From CAZSNT01 sp964607765 (GTDB taxonomy: Bacteria; Verrucomicrobiota; Lentisphaeria; Oligosphaerales; JABHEG01), in contig CAZSNT010000008.1 in the NCBI GenBank assembly GCA_964607765.1, forward strand, positions 1 through 64,000: DNA of 64,000 nucleotides. The letters are read 5' to 3'. The notes under the pieces are model-generated. The model did no database searches. It saw nothing but the letters and a program-made list of their open reading frames with translations, and was not told the origin of the DNA. The position numbers and the translations under genes were made by a program. Positions 27,877 through 36,871 of this stretch are shown one piece after another; position 1 is the stretch's first letter, and the number at the start of each line of letters is the position of its first letter.

Positions 27877-29394
27877 CTACTCTTTCGTCTTTCTGGGCTT
27901 CGACGCGCCATGGCCTTTAGTGATGTGGCGCAGGCCTTTGATGGGCGGATACTTGGCCACCGTTGCTGCACAGTCCCTCGCGGCATCTTGCGCCCAGGCA
28001 TCCCACTGCTGGTGCAGCATCTGAAACACTTCCGGTCGCTGGGCCGCAAGGTTATGCTCCTCGAACGGGTCTTTCTCAAGGTCGTACAGCTCCCATTCGC
28101 CTTTGGTTCCCTTGCCCTTCTTGCCGCCCTTTACGATCTTGTACTGGTGCGTCATCCAGGCATCCCAGCCATTGGCGTGGAATCCGATGGGCTTCATCCG
28201 CCGCGTCTGTTCACCCTTGAATAAGGGCAGCAGGTTGGCACCGTCCAACGGTTTCGCGGCATCCGGTTTGAGTCCCGCCGCAGCGAGCGCCGTGGGGACG
28301 AAGTCGGTGGTCACGATGGGATAGTCGGTAACCCGTGGGGTCTTGAGTACGGCCGGCCATTCGATGAGGCCGCAGACCCGGATGCCGCCTTCCCAGGTGT
28401 CGCGTTTCCACCCCTTGTACGCGCCCGTGGAGCCGATCGGCGTGTAGCTGAACTTGCCACCCTGGGCCTCCCCCGAAACCGGGTTCTTCTTGCCCTTCAG
28501 GTTGGGCCCGTTGTCGCTGGAGAACCAGAGCATGGTGTTGTCAGCGATGCGGAGTTCGCGCAGCAAACTGCGCAAGCGGCCCATCTGCGCGTCGATGGCC
28601 GAGATGTTGCTGTAGTAATTGGCGGTCTTCGCATCGAGATCGTTGTAGAACTCGTCGTGGTATGCCGGGATGGTCACCAGCGGCGTATGCACGGCATGAA
28701 AGCAGAGGTAGATGTAGAAGGGCGTGCCTGACTTCGCCATCTTGCGGATGAAGGTCTCGGCCCCGTCCATGAGGATGCGGCAGTCGTCGCCTTGCAGGCT
28801 GGGGTCTTTGAGGGCTGTGTCAATGGGGATCATCACGCCGTTGTCGTAGTAGAGCTGCTTGTTCTGGCGGAGGCGCTCTGCCGGGTCTTGGATGCGGTTG
28901 GCGCGCGCGTAGGGATCGGCCGTGGCGATCACGTTGCGGGTGGAGAAGGTCACGTCGAACCCGGCTTCCCATGGCGGCATGTAGTGATGCTGCGCCAGTT
29001 CCTTGTCGAACTCGCCGATGTGCCACTTGCCAAAGTGGGCCGACGTGTAGCCCAGCGGTTTGAGGTACTGGGCCAGGGTGATTTCCTCCTTCGGCAACGA
29101 TGCCTCGCCGAAGGCGGTCGGGGAGCTGATGTTCACCCGCCAGTTGTTGCGCCCGGTGACAAGGGTCGCCCTCGTCGGGCTGCACACCGAGGCCGCGGCA
29201 TAGAAGCGGTCGCAACGCAGGGCTCCCGCGGCCATCTGGTCCAGGTGCGGCGTCTTGATGACGGGGTGCCCATTGTAGCCCACGTCGCCCCAGCCCTGGT
29301 CGTCGGTGAGGCAGTAGATGAAGTTGGGCTTGGCCCCGGCGGCGCGCGACGCCAGGGTGCAGAGCGCGAGCAGCATGATGATGTAACGACTCAT
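27877..29394 (-). CDS. Sulfatase, arylsulfatase-A-like (secreted)
   Basis: 505 residues. Signal peptide YIIMLLALCTLASRAAGA, then KPNFIYCLTDDQGWGDVGY, active site VCSPTRATLVTG with Cys71, GKWHIGEFDKELAQHHYMP, and WFSSDNGPNLKGKKN as the distal metal loop. The overall pattern is that of arylsulfatase A/GALNS-like enzymes. The end is Lys/Arg-rich (KGHGASKPRKTKE), a trait otherwise concentrated above 42.9 kb. It begins three bases after the truncated GH29 gene, so it is probably translated from the same message. Confidence 0.9.
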   Translation of the reverse strand: MSRYIIMLLALCTLASRAAGAKPNFIYCLTDDQGWGDVGYNGHPVIKTPHLDQMAAGALRCDRFYAAASVCSPTRATLVTGRNNWRVNISSPTAFGEASLPKEEITLAQYLKPLGYTSAHFGKWHIGEFDKELAQHHYMPPWEAGFDVTFSTRNVIATADPYARANRIQDPAERLRQNKQLYYDNGVMIPIDTALKDPSLQGDDCRILMDGAETFIRKMAKSGTPFYIYLCFHAVHTPLVTIPAYHDEFYNDLDAKTANYYSNISAIDAQMGRLRSLLRELRIADNTMLWFSSDNGPNLKGKKNPVSGEAQGGKFSYTPIGSTGAYKGWKRDTWEGGIRVCGLIEWPAVLKTPRVTDYPIVTTDFVPTALAAAGLKPDAAKPLDGANLLPLFKGEQTRRMKPIGFHANGWDAWMTHQYKIVKGGKKGKGTKGEWELYDLEKDPFEEHNLAAQRPEVFQMLHQQWDAWAQDAARDCAATVAKYPPIKGLRHITKGHGASKPRKTKE

Positions 29395-29397
29395 AGT

Positions 29398-29763
29398 TCA
29401 GCGAATCCTGAAGCTGTATGCCCACTCCCACTCGGTGGGTTTCTGGGCGGGGAAGGTGATCTCGAGGCCCTGGGCGGTGCGCTGCCACTGGACCGGCTCT
29501 CGCAGCCCGACCATGGCAACCGAGCCGATCTCGCCGGGATACAGCTTGCTGCCGGTCTTGAGGGACTGGACGACGATCTTGCCGTTTTCCGGCCAAGCCA
29601 GCGCGGTGGCGTAAAGGGGCTTGTCCTTCAGCCATTCCGGCTCGGCGTTGTGTTTTGCCAACGACTCCCAGTCGGCTTCATACTTCTGAGCACCGGCCTG
29701 AAAGCCGCTCATCAACACCGCGACGACCGCGGCCATGATCATTCCGTTTCTCTTCGCACGCAT
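29398..29763 (-). pseudogene. GH29 remnant with the catalytic barrel deleted in frame
   Basis: 121 residues that join a signal peptide (MIMAAVVAVLMSGFQAGA) and the first mature residues of a GH29 protein (SLAKHNAEPEWLKDK) directly to a GH29 C-terminal beta-sandwich (LYATALAWPENGK ... LYPGEIGSVAMVGL). The latter resembles the ends of the GH29 proteins at 4451 and 29861. The whole catalytic barrel, normally 350 or so residues, is absent, yet the frame is intact and the signal peptide remains. It may be a decayed gene or a secreted stand-alone beta-sandwich. It lies between a complete GH29 gene and a sulfatase gene, three bases from the latter. Confidence 0.75.
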
Positions 29764-29860
29764 GGTTATTCCCTTCTATCCCTCTTCTTGGGGGCCGAGT
29801 TGTTGCAGAAGGTGCTTTCCAGTATAGCGGCTCGCATCATCGCGTCCCTCATTGGCGGGC

Positions 29861-31450
29861 TCAGGTTTGCTTGGGGAGTTTCATTCTGGAGCCGTCGACT
29901 GCCGGCTTGCTCTTGTCCAGTTCGCCGTCCACCGTGATCCTGAATGCCATGGCCCAGTTGTTCGGCAACTTGTCCGGGAGCGGGATGGTCAGGGCGTCGG
30001 CCGAGCGCGTCCATTTCACCGGACCATGACCGAGGAGTTCAATACTCTTGATCTTGTTGGACGCCGATACGCTGGTCTTGGCGCCGAGTGTCTTGATCGT
30101 GACCTTGCCTGATGCCGGCACGCCAAGCACGATGGCGTAGAGGTCCTCGCCGTTGCGCGTGAACCGGACGTCGGTGTGGTCCAGCTTCTTCGGGTCGGGC
30201 TGAATGCTGCGTGACTTCTTGCCGTCCGTGCCGACCTCGTGGTACTCGAGCCGACCGGTGTGCCCCTCGGCGAAGATCTTCCAGGGCACAGTGGCGTAGA
30301 TCGCCTCGCCGTTCTGTCCCAGCCAGGAGCCAATGCCTTCGAGCAGGTCGATCTGGCCCTGATCGAGCTTGCCGTCGGGGCGGGGGTTCATGGAAAGCAG
30401 CAACCCGCCGTTGCGCGCGACGAGATCGCAGAGACGGACGACGACATCGCGCGGCTTCTTGTATTCAATCTTCTTGAACCACGGCCAGTCGCACCAGCCG
30501 GTGGCCGAGGGTGTGTCATCCTCCCACGGCCAGTCGATGTACAGCGGCCGAGCATGGCCGTTCTCGTAGGAGTAAACGCCAAACTTCTCAGGAAAATTCC
30601 CCTTGTTGTGGACGACCACGTCTTTGCCGGCCGCTTTGCCCATGGCAAAAAAGTCGTTCAACACCCGTTCGGTTCCGTACTTTCCGCCGCCACCGTCGAA
30701 CCAGATGATGTCGGGCCTGTACTTGTCGATCACTTCCTTGGTGAGCCGGTAGCGGATGTCCGCGAAATACTCTTCGTCGCCGGCGTACCAGTAGTAATTG
30801 CGCAGGTTGGGATCCAACAGGTCCGCCTTCGCGTACGCCGGGTCCGCCGCCAGCTTCCTGCGCAGCCCCGCGAAATGCTTGTAGGTGCGGGCGTGGTGGA
30901 ACGAGGTGAAGGTCTTGAGCCCGCGTTCCGCGACGGCCCCGAGGATTTCACCCAGAAGGTCGCGCTCGGGACCGAGCTTGCCGGCGCAGAGGTCGATCAC
31001 GTCACTGTCCCACATGGCATAGCCGTCATGGTGGATCGCGCAGATGCCTGCGTACTTCGCACCGGAACGGACGATCAGGTCCGCCCAGTAGTCCGGGTCG
31101 AAGTCCGCCGCTCTGAACTGCTTTGCGAGATCCTTGTAGCCGACCCCTTCCTGGACCGGCCCCACGTTCTTCTCGAACTGGATGCGCATATCCTGCTTGG
31201 GTTTCGTGGAGTAGAAGCGCTGATAGGCGCAGATGTAGCCGTTGCCCCAGTTCGGCTCCGCGTAGTCCCAGGCCCCGGACACCGAGTACACCCCCCAATG
31301 TGCGTAAATACCGAACTTGGCGTCCTTGGCCCATTGCGGCACGCCCTGGGCCATGAGCGGCCCCCATACCTTCTGGTCGACTCTCTTTGCGGCTTGCGAG
31401 ATTTGGGGGTGGAGCATCATCATCAGAACGGACAGATTCAGGAGTTTCAT
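29861..31450 (-). CDS. GH29 alpha-L-fucosidase (secreted)
   Basis: 529 residues with a signal peptide (LLNLSVLMMMLHPQISQA). GH29 landmarks: AKDAKFGIYAHWGVYSV at 41-57, CAIHHDGYAMWDS at 137-149 and the nucleophile motif IIWFDGGGG with Asp252. GGLLLSMNPRPDGKLDQ closes the barrel, and a beta-sandwich with YAIVLGVPASGKVTIKTLG ends the protein. It has the same domain layout as the GH29 at 4451 but is exported. A hairpin repeat (31468-31570) separates it from the upstream beta-helix gene, and a barrel-less GH29 remnant follows it. Confidence 0.9.
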   Translation of the reverse strand: MKLLNLSVLMMMLHPQISQAAKRVDQKVWGPLMAQGVPQWAKDAKFGIYAHWGVYSVSGAWDYAEPNWGNGYICAYQRFYSTKPKQDMRIQFEKNVGPVQEGVGYKDLAKQFRAADFDPDYWADLIVRSGAKYAGICAIHHDGYAMWDSDVIDLCAGKLGPERDLLGEILGAVAERGLKTFTSFHHARTYKHFAGLRRKLAADPAYAKADLLDPNLRNYYWYAGDEEYFADIRYRLTKEVIDKYRPDIIWFDGGGGKYGTERVLNDFFAMGKAAGKDVVVHNKGNFPEKFGVYSYENGHARPLYIDWPWEDDTPSATGWCDWPWFKKIEYKKPRDVVVRLCDLVARNGGLLLSMNPRPDGKLDQGQIDLLEGIGSWLGQNGEAIYATVPWKIFAEGHTGRLEYHEVGTDGKKSRSIQPDPKKLDHTDVRFTRNGEDLYAIVLGVPASGKVTIKTLGAKTSVSASNKIKSIELLGHGPVKWTRSADALTIPLPDKLPNNWAMAFRITVDGELDKSKPAVDGSRMKLPKQT

Positions 31451-31467
31451 GTTGCCTTCCTTGTTGT

Positions 31468-31570
31468 CTCTTTATCTCGCTCTTTATCCCGCTCTGAAAT
31501 CCTCTCGGCTGGATTCAGGAGCGGGATGAGGAGCGGGATGAAGAGTTTTCATTCGAGGTTCGACAGTACC
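31468..31570. repeat. Hairpin element with 12-base repeats plus conserved tail
   Basis: Left arm 31468-31502 (CTCTTTATCCCG-type units) and right arm 31511-31545 (GAGCGGGATGAG units) are inverse copies around an eight-base loop. A tail at 31544-31570 (AGTTTTCATTC ... GACAGTACC) is repeated almost exactly at 62374-62400 after the other 12-base element. That shared flank shows the element has a defined end beyond the repeats. It lies in the gap between the stop of the beta-helix gene and the GH29 start. Confidence 0.75.
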
Positions 31571-31576
31571 GTCCCT

Positions 31577-34500
31577 TTATCGACGCTTTGGGGTCAGGGA
31601 CACATCATCCAACATGAACCGGGTGTAGGCGTCCGGGGAGAGATCGTTTACGTTGAACTCCACGCGTAAGGGCTTGCCGGCATCGTCGGGGCGAGCCGTG
31701 TACGCGGCCTCACGCTCTGTCCATGTGTCCTGCGGGATGGCCTTGTGGGTGACGGTGTCCTGCGCCGCCACCACGTCTGCTACCAGGAGCCGAGCAGTCA
31801 CGCGACAGTCACCGGAATGACCGGAAGACGCCCGGACATGGTACCGCAGCGTATAGGTCACGCCTGCTTCCGCGCGTGCCAGCACCGTCTGCCCGAATGT
31901 CACGTCCTTGGGATCGTTGCAGAACGCAGCCTGCGCGCCGCTGCGTGCTTCCACGTCGCGGGTCTGCAGGCTCGGGCGCCACTTGCCGCCATCCCAGCCT
32001 TTGGCCGGGCCGCCATGGTAGTTCTTCTCGGTCATGGACGCGATGGCGGGAGTCTCGAAGGAACCGTTGACGACGTAGAGCTCAGGTTCCGCCACGTCGA
32101 TCGAAAAGTGCCTGGCGGCCACGGCTGCCTGTCGGTCCTTCGCCTCTATTGCGATCCGCCGCGTGCCCAGGTCGGCATCGGTCGGCGTGCCGTGCACGAT
32201 GCCGCTCGCAGTCACTGAGATCCAATCGGGCCCATCCGCCTTGGTGAAGGTCAGCCAGTCACCGGGGTCGGGATCAACGGCCTCGGCTGCGATCGATTCC
32301 CGGTAGGGGACCCCGGCGAGGGCCGGCTCCCGAGGGAGTCCCGTTGCCGTCTTGAACCGGGGCGGGGTATTGGCCGTGACGGCGAATTCCCACACTGGGC
32401 CGGCGACTGTTCCAGTCGGCGCCAGCGAGTCGATGCGCCAGAAGACTGTGCGCCCCGGGTGCAGAGGCGCGGGTGTGAACGTGTTGTTTGCCTGTTTGCC
32501 GCGGTACTCGCCCGAGTTCCGGGTGGCTGCAGCCACGGCGTCACGGCTCTCGCCCACGTACACATCGACGACGTCGGCCCTACGGCCCGGCAGCCACGTC
32601 AACACGGCCCCGACCGCCGGGCGCCGGGCGCCATCGGCCGGGATGGGATGTGAGGCCGCGGGCGACTGGTAACCGGGGATCCAATAGTTGTCGGCGCCGC
32701 GTTCGTACGCTCCCACGTCCGGTGCCTTGCCCAGGGCGCCGGCCGTGATGTTCGGGACCGTGGTCCCGGCATCGATCAACGGGGATCCCTGCCGTGGCCG
32801 GAAGTCGTGCCCCCCGGGATCCTCGAGCATCGGCTGATCATCCCTGAACAGCGGCGGCCAGGCGTCCAGCAGCATGGTGACGCCCGGCTCGAAGTTGTGG
32901 GAAAGCTGGGCGGCAGGCAACGTGACTTTCCGCGCGCTGCCCAGCTCGTGCGGCATCTGCCCCGAGATCACGGGCGCGTAGTTATTGCGCGCCTCGGAGT
33001 GCTGGTTCTGGACCTCGACAAGGTGCGCGTGCTGCCTGGGAGCCCATTCCTTGAACGGCTCGGGAGTGGCCCAGAGCACGAGATCGAAGATGGGGTTGTC
33101 GAAGCAGCTGTTGTGGAAGGCACGGTTGTAGTCGCCCTTGATCATGATGCCCTTTTCCGGACAGTTCCAAGCGACATTGTGATGCACGAGCAGGTTCCGG
33201 GACAGATCGTCACCGCGGATGCCGATACCGCCCCACCTGAACGCGTGGTGATCGTGCGTCCAGTTGTAGCGGATGATCGTGCCGTTGAGTTTGATGCCGT
33301 GGCATTGAATGAGAGCCCCGTCGCTCTGCACCAGTCCGCCGTGGTGCACGTAGTTGAGTTCGCAGAGGGACGGGCCCACCGTCGGCAGCACGACACCTTC
33401 GGAGGAGCCCACGTTGTAGACCGTGCAGCGCTTCAGAGTGGACCGGGCGGACATGCCCAAGTGGATGCCGGCGCTGTTGTAGATGCAGCCGTTGCCCAGG
33501 CCGCGCCAGTCGATGTCGTGCACCAGGCAGTTCTCAACCGTGTTGTCGGTGCCTTTCACGAGCAACCCCGGGGCCTCGCTGAAGCTGACGCGGCAGTTGC
33601 GGATCGTGCACCGCGTCCCGTCGATCATGGTGGGCGCCAGGACGCGCGGGCCGCCCAGGAACCGGGTCGCGAACAGGCGCGTTCGCTTGGAGAGCACGGG
33701 GGCATCCGCCCCGCGGCACGCCACCGGGACAACGTAGGTGGGGAAGCGCAGTGCGCAGTCCTCCACCAGGCAGTCTTCAACCCCCTCGAACATGAAAGTC
33801 GTAGCGAAAAAGCTGAGGCCCGACAGCTCCACGTGCGTCTTGCCCTGTACGACGAACCCGTACCCGCGCGTCTTGCCCTCGATGTGGCACGTATCCGGCG
33901 TCTTCCCGGTCGGCGGCCAGAGGTAGAGTGTGCCTGTGTCTCTGTCGAAGAACCACTCGCCCGGCGTGTCCAGAGCTTCGAGTTTGCCCATGAGGAAGTA
34001 GTGGTCGAAGCCGGGCCAGGTGCGCTTGCGTTGCGTTTTCGCCGACTCGTGGCGTTTGCTCAAGTCCGTGGGGTACTGGAAAGCTCCCGCCCCGGCCGCG
34101 TGGCTCTGTATTGGGCGCAGGTAGGTCTCCCAGGAGCCCACGTTCAACACGCCAAGTCCCCCCGTCCAGTCAATGTCGGTTTGCGCCACCGCATCGTCCA
34201 CCAGCTTCCCGTATTCACTGCCTTCCTGCGCCGGACGCCAGGTGGACTTGTCCCACCGTCTGTCGAAAGGCTGATTCGGCCAACGTGCCTCGACCATCAC
34301 CTCGCCATCCACGAACAGCTGGCCAACTCGCCGTTTGGTCTGCGTCTTCCAGACCTCACCACGGTGACGCCGCCACTCCGACGTGATGATCTCAGTTCCG
34401 GAAAGGGTGACCGTTTGCGGCTTCCTGGCGGTGAACCGGAGTGGGGCGCCCACTCGTCCCGACGTCTTGAGCGTGACCGTCTCCCGGTAGACGCCCGGCT

Positions 34501-34708
34501 CGATGACACACGTGTCGCCGGGCTGCATCGCATCGGCCGCCCGTTGAATGGTGCGGAACGGCCGGGCCTGCGTCCCGGCCGCTACGTCATCGCCATCCGG
34601 CGAGACCACGAGCTCCCGCGCGGAAACGCCCGTCGCCGCAACAGCCAGGAGCGTTGCCTCAACCAGTGTGGCCAGACATCTCTTCATTGGGCAGTTCGTC
34701 ATTCTCAC
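31577..34708 (-). CDS. Large secreted right-handed beta-helix protein with Ig-like and CBM-like domains
   Basis: About 1043 residues. The first codon is GTG; the ATG at 34702, seven bases after AAGGTG, is an equally good start. A signal peptide (CLATLVEATLLAVAATGVSA) precedes LVVSPDGDDVAAGTQARPF and MQPGDTCVIEPGVYRETV. The parallel beta-helix runs to about residue 660, ending at APDVGAYERGADNYWIPG. Then come an Fn3-like module (VFWRIDSLAPTGTV), a putative Ig/cadherin-like module (VPYRESIAAEAVDPDPGDW, with a GTPTDADLG turn) and a C-terminal jelly-roll opening with VVNGSFETPAI that resembles carbohydrate-binding modules. It is the first gene of the long operon down to 20911 and a paralogue of those at 1797, 6183 and 23698. 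Confidence 0.85.
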   Translation of the reverse strand: MRMTNCPMKRCLATLVEATLLAVAATGVSARELVVSPDGDDVAAGTQARPFRTIQRAADAMQPGDTCVIEPGVYRETVTLKTSGRVGAPLRFTARKPQTVTLSGTEIITSEWRRHRGEVWKTQTKRRVGQLFVDGEVMVEARWPNQPFDRRWDKSTWRPAQEGSEYGKLVDDAVAQTDIDWTGGLGVLNVGSWETYLRPIQSHAAGAGAFQYPTDLSKRHESAKTQRKRTWPGFDHYFLMGKLEALDTPGEWFFDRDTGTLYLWPPTGKTPDTCHIEGKTRGYGFVVQGKTHVELSGLSFFATTFMFEGVEDCLVEDCALRFPTYVVPVACRGADAPVLSKRTRLFATRFLGGPRVLAPTMIDGTRCTIRNCRVSFSEAPGLLVKGTDNTVENCLVHDIDWRGLGNGCIYNSAGIHLGMSARSTLKRCTVYNVGSSEGVVLPTVGPSLCELNYVHHGGLVQSDGALIQCHGIKLNGTIIRYNWTHDHHAFRWGGIGIRGDDLSRNLLVHHNVAWNCPEKGIMIKGDYNRAFHNSCFDNPIFDLVLWATPEPFKEWAPRQHAHLVEVQNQHSEARNNYAPVISGQMPHELGSARKVTLPAAQLSHNFEPGVTMLLDAWPPLFRDDQPMLEDPGGHDFRPRQGSPLIDAGTTVPNITAGALGKAPDVGAYERGADNYWIPGYQSPAASHPIPADGARRPAVGAVLTWLPGRRADVVDVYVGESRDAVAAATRNSGEYRGKQANNTFTPAPLHPGRTVFWRIDSLAPTGTVAGPVWEFAVTANTPPRFKTATGLPREPALAGVPYRESIAAEAVDPDPGDWLTFTKADGPDWISVTASGIVHGTPTDADLGTRRIAIEAKDRQAAVAARHFSIDVAEPELYVVNGSFETPAIASMTEKNYHGGPAKGWDGGKWRPSLQTRDVEARSGAQAAFCNDPKDVTFGQTVLARAEAGVTYTLRYHVRASSGHSGDCRVTARLLVADVVAAQDTVTHKAIPQDTWTEREAAYTARPDDAGKPLRVEFNVNDLSPDAYTRFMLDDVSLTPKRR

Positions 34709-34750
34709 GCACCTTCGACGAGGTTCGAGACAAGGCTGGGAAAGTCGTTA

Positions 34751-34861
34751 TCATCTCTTCATTTCGAGTTGGCCGCTACCCAACCTCTGCTCGAGTTTCA
34801 AGCTAGCGGCGTTTCCGGCTCCGGCCGGGAACGCCAGGATGATCACGAGAAGACGGCTCAT
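34751..34861 (-). pseudogene. Signal-peptide-only remnant (36 aa)
   Basis: A short frame that begins with a good signal peptide (RLLVIILAFPAGAGNAAS), continues for only 18 residues and stops. It lies 42 bases before the beta-helix gene. This looks like the 5' end of a lost exported protein, perhaps a sulfatase or glycosidase whose body was deleted. It could also encode a small secreted peptide, which I think less likely. Confidence 0.4.
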
Positions 34862-35108
34862 CTGTTCCATGCCCGACCTGTTCCCTTATCTGAAAATGAC
34901 TGGTCGCCGTCCCTCCGCACGATTGCGGATTCCGCACGCCACGAGTACATTACTAATGTGATTAATCCCCATCAATAGTCGGACTCTGACCTCGGCTTAT
35001 CATTATCTGATCAGGCCGGTGAGCTCGGGGACCGGTCTGCCGATCGACTCCGCGTCCGCCTCCACATAGCTGAGGAAGTTCCCTTCTGGCCCGTGCCGCA
35101 GCAGGAGA
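34862..35108. other. Decayed stretch with orphan C-terminal coding scrap
   Basis: No intact gene. Directly after the truncated sulfatase a different frame reads ADLLLRHGPEGNF and SIGRPVPELTGLIR before three closely spaced stops near 35000, so it looks like the tail of another protein joined here. I do not recognise the source. The rest, 34862-34990, is AT-richer and holds nothing I can name. Confidence 0.4.
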
Positions 35109-36104
35109 TCAGCGGATCCCGCCTTCATAGATCAAGCCTTTCTCGCCACGCAGGGGCGCCACGGGCGTCACCTTGTGCATCCCACCTGTCTTGCTGCCAT
35201 ACGCGCTTGTCACCTTTGCGCCGTTATCGGAGAAGAAGACAAAGACGGTGTTCTCATCCAGCCCCAGTTTGTCGACTGTCTGCATGAGCCTGCCGACACT
35301 GTCATCCAAGCTCTTGACCATGCCGGCATACACGGCGTTGTTCTGGGGGGCATCAGGGCCGCGCGTGCCTTTGAAGTGCTCCGTGTAATCATCTCGCGAT
35401 TCCCAAGGGCTGTGCACAGCGTAGTGGGACAGGTACAGGCAGAAGGTCTGGTCTCTGTTCTTCTCGATGAAGCCGGCGGCCTCATCCGTCAGGCGATCCG
35501 TGAGATACTCAGCGCTCGTTTTCGCCTGGAAATCCTGGAACTCGCAATTCCCCCGCTTGTAGGGCGCATGATAGGGCGGGGGATGGCCTCTTGCTGACAC
35601 GGCAAACGTATAGTCAAGTCCCTGCTGTTTCGGGCCCATATCGCGATTTGGCCCTAAGTGCCACTTACCGATGAATCCGGTCTTGTAGTTCCTCTCTTTC
35701 AGGCGTTCTGCGAACGTCGTTCTCTTCAAGGGGAACTGCTCCATCACCTTCGGAATGGTCAGAGGGTAGACTTTGGGATACTGATGCTTTGGCTCATCCC
35801 TCCAGGATTCATAGTTATGGTAATTCCAACGGTGCTGCTTCTTTCCGCTGGGCGTCACGCCGTGAATATGCTGCCGGGCCGGCGCCCAACCAGACAGGAT
35901 GCTGGCTCTGGTAGCCGAACAGAGCGGGGCTGCGGAGTAGGCATCGGTCAACCTCATTCCCTGCGCCGCCAGTCTATCGATGTGAGGTGACTCATGGAAG
36001 GAGCTTCCATAGCAGCCCAGGTCCTTCCAGGCCAGATCATCGACCAGAACGAAAACGAAATTGGGCGGTCGATCGTTGGCGGCCACCAGCGAGGGGGCCT
36101 TTAC
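35109..36104 (-). pseudogene. Truncated sulfatase, both ends lost
   Basis: The sulfatase homology runs from PNFVFVLVDDLAWKDLGCYG through the active site LCSATRASILSG, GKWHLGPNRDMGPKQQG and FFSDNGAKVTSAYG to a stop right after GEKGLIYEGGIR. Normally 100-150 more residues would follow. The N-terminal signal peptide is missing too: the frame is fused upstream to unrelated sequence (NVRQSFVKAPSLVAA). The motif is C-x-A-x-R rather than C-x-P-x-R. With no export signal and no C-terminal domain it is unlikely to work. Confidence 0.75.
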
Positions 36105-36651
36105 GAAGCTCTGCCGGACATTGTGCATGAACGAGTGCTCGCCGATCTCGGGGCCTGTCCGCGACGGATAGGGTTGCCAGCACTCGAAGATGATTGCATC
36201 CGGGCGTATGTCTGCTGCCGCGCATTCCTTCGCCATCCGGCGAACGGTCTCGGCGGCGCGGCGGTCGTTATGGGCATCCGTATCCCCTTTGAGGCCAAAC
36301 CCGTATGCCCCCGGACTGACCAGGAACATCACGCGCATGTCTCTCGCGCGCGACCTTCGCAGCCACAGCCACCCGTCCGAGGTCGACCGGAATCTCCGCG
36401 GCCCGGTCGACGTATTCCCGCGTGAGCGTGAAAGGCCCGCCCAGGGTGATGACCTTTCCGGTGGCATCGCGGTGGGCGGCCTGGACCTGGTGGTCGATCA
36501 TGAAGTTCCGGATACGCACCCCCGTAGCGGCGGCCGAGGAGTGTAATTCCCTGAGGAAAAAAGACAGCTCCACGCCATGCGGGTCGGGTGGCCTGAGCGG
36601 GTATGTGCGGCCGGTGTCCGGGGCTTCCACCCGGAAATGCCCAAGCGACTC
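36105..36651 (-). pseudogene. Unrecognised broken gene (frameshifted)
   Basis: Two frames carry what looks like one protein: first GVELSFFLRELHSSAAATG and VITLGGPFTLTREYVDRAA, then after a shift near 36345 MRVMFLVSPGAYGFGLKGD and RPDAIIFECWQPYPSRTGPE. The pattern suggests an alpha/beta, possibly TIM-barrel, protein, but I do not recognise a family. Its end is fused in frame to the truncated sulfatase below, giving one open frame from 36467 to 35109 that is a chimera and not a real gene. Confidence 0.5.
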
Positions 36652-36653
36652 GG

Positions 36654-36871
36654 CTATTCCTCCGCGGGACGCCCAATCAAGGCAATGGCCGTTTCCGCGT
36701 AGCGCTTGCCGAGAATGTCGTAGCCCTTGACCGAGTAGTGGACCGCGTTTGAGCGAACGCGGCCACTCTTATCCGCGCCGTCGTTCAGGTCATCGGTGTT
36801 GACCCAATCGTAGCGCGGGTTGGCTTCCGCCGTTGTAACGAGTGAACCAATGTATTCGTCCGATTCTGTGG
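36654..36871 (-). pseudogene. C-terminal fragment of a SASA/SGNH esterase
   Basis: Some 70 residues in frame up to the stop at 36654: the end of a sialate-acetylesterase-like protein with NTDDLNDGADKSG, SNAVHYSVKGYDILGKRYAE and ALIGRP. The D..HYS..GY.ILG.RYAE pattern corresponds to the final Asp/His block and last helix of that family. No start or catalytic Ser block precedes it, since the heparinase-like gene occupies that place. It is too short to be functional and marks a past deletion or recombination here. Confidence 0.6.

Noticed and set aside
32807..34978. Long plus-strand open frame
   Set aside because: Antisense to the beta-helix gene at 31577; composition and lack of homology mark it as a shadow.
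35109..36467. Genuine fusion protein of unknown domain and sulfatase
   Set aside because: The upstream part is frameshifted, the sulfatase lacks both ends, and the joint lies where a signal peptide should be.
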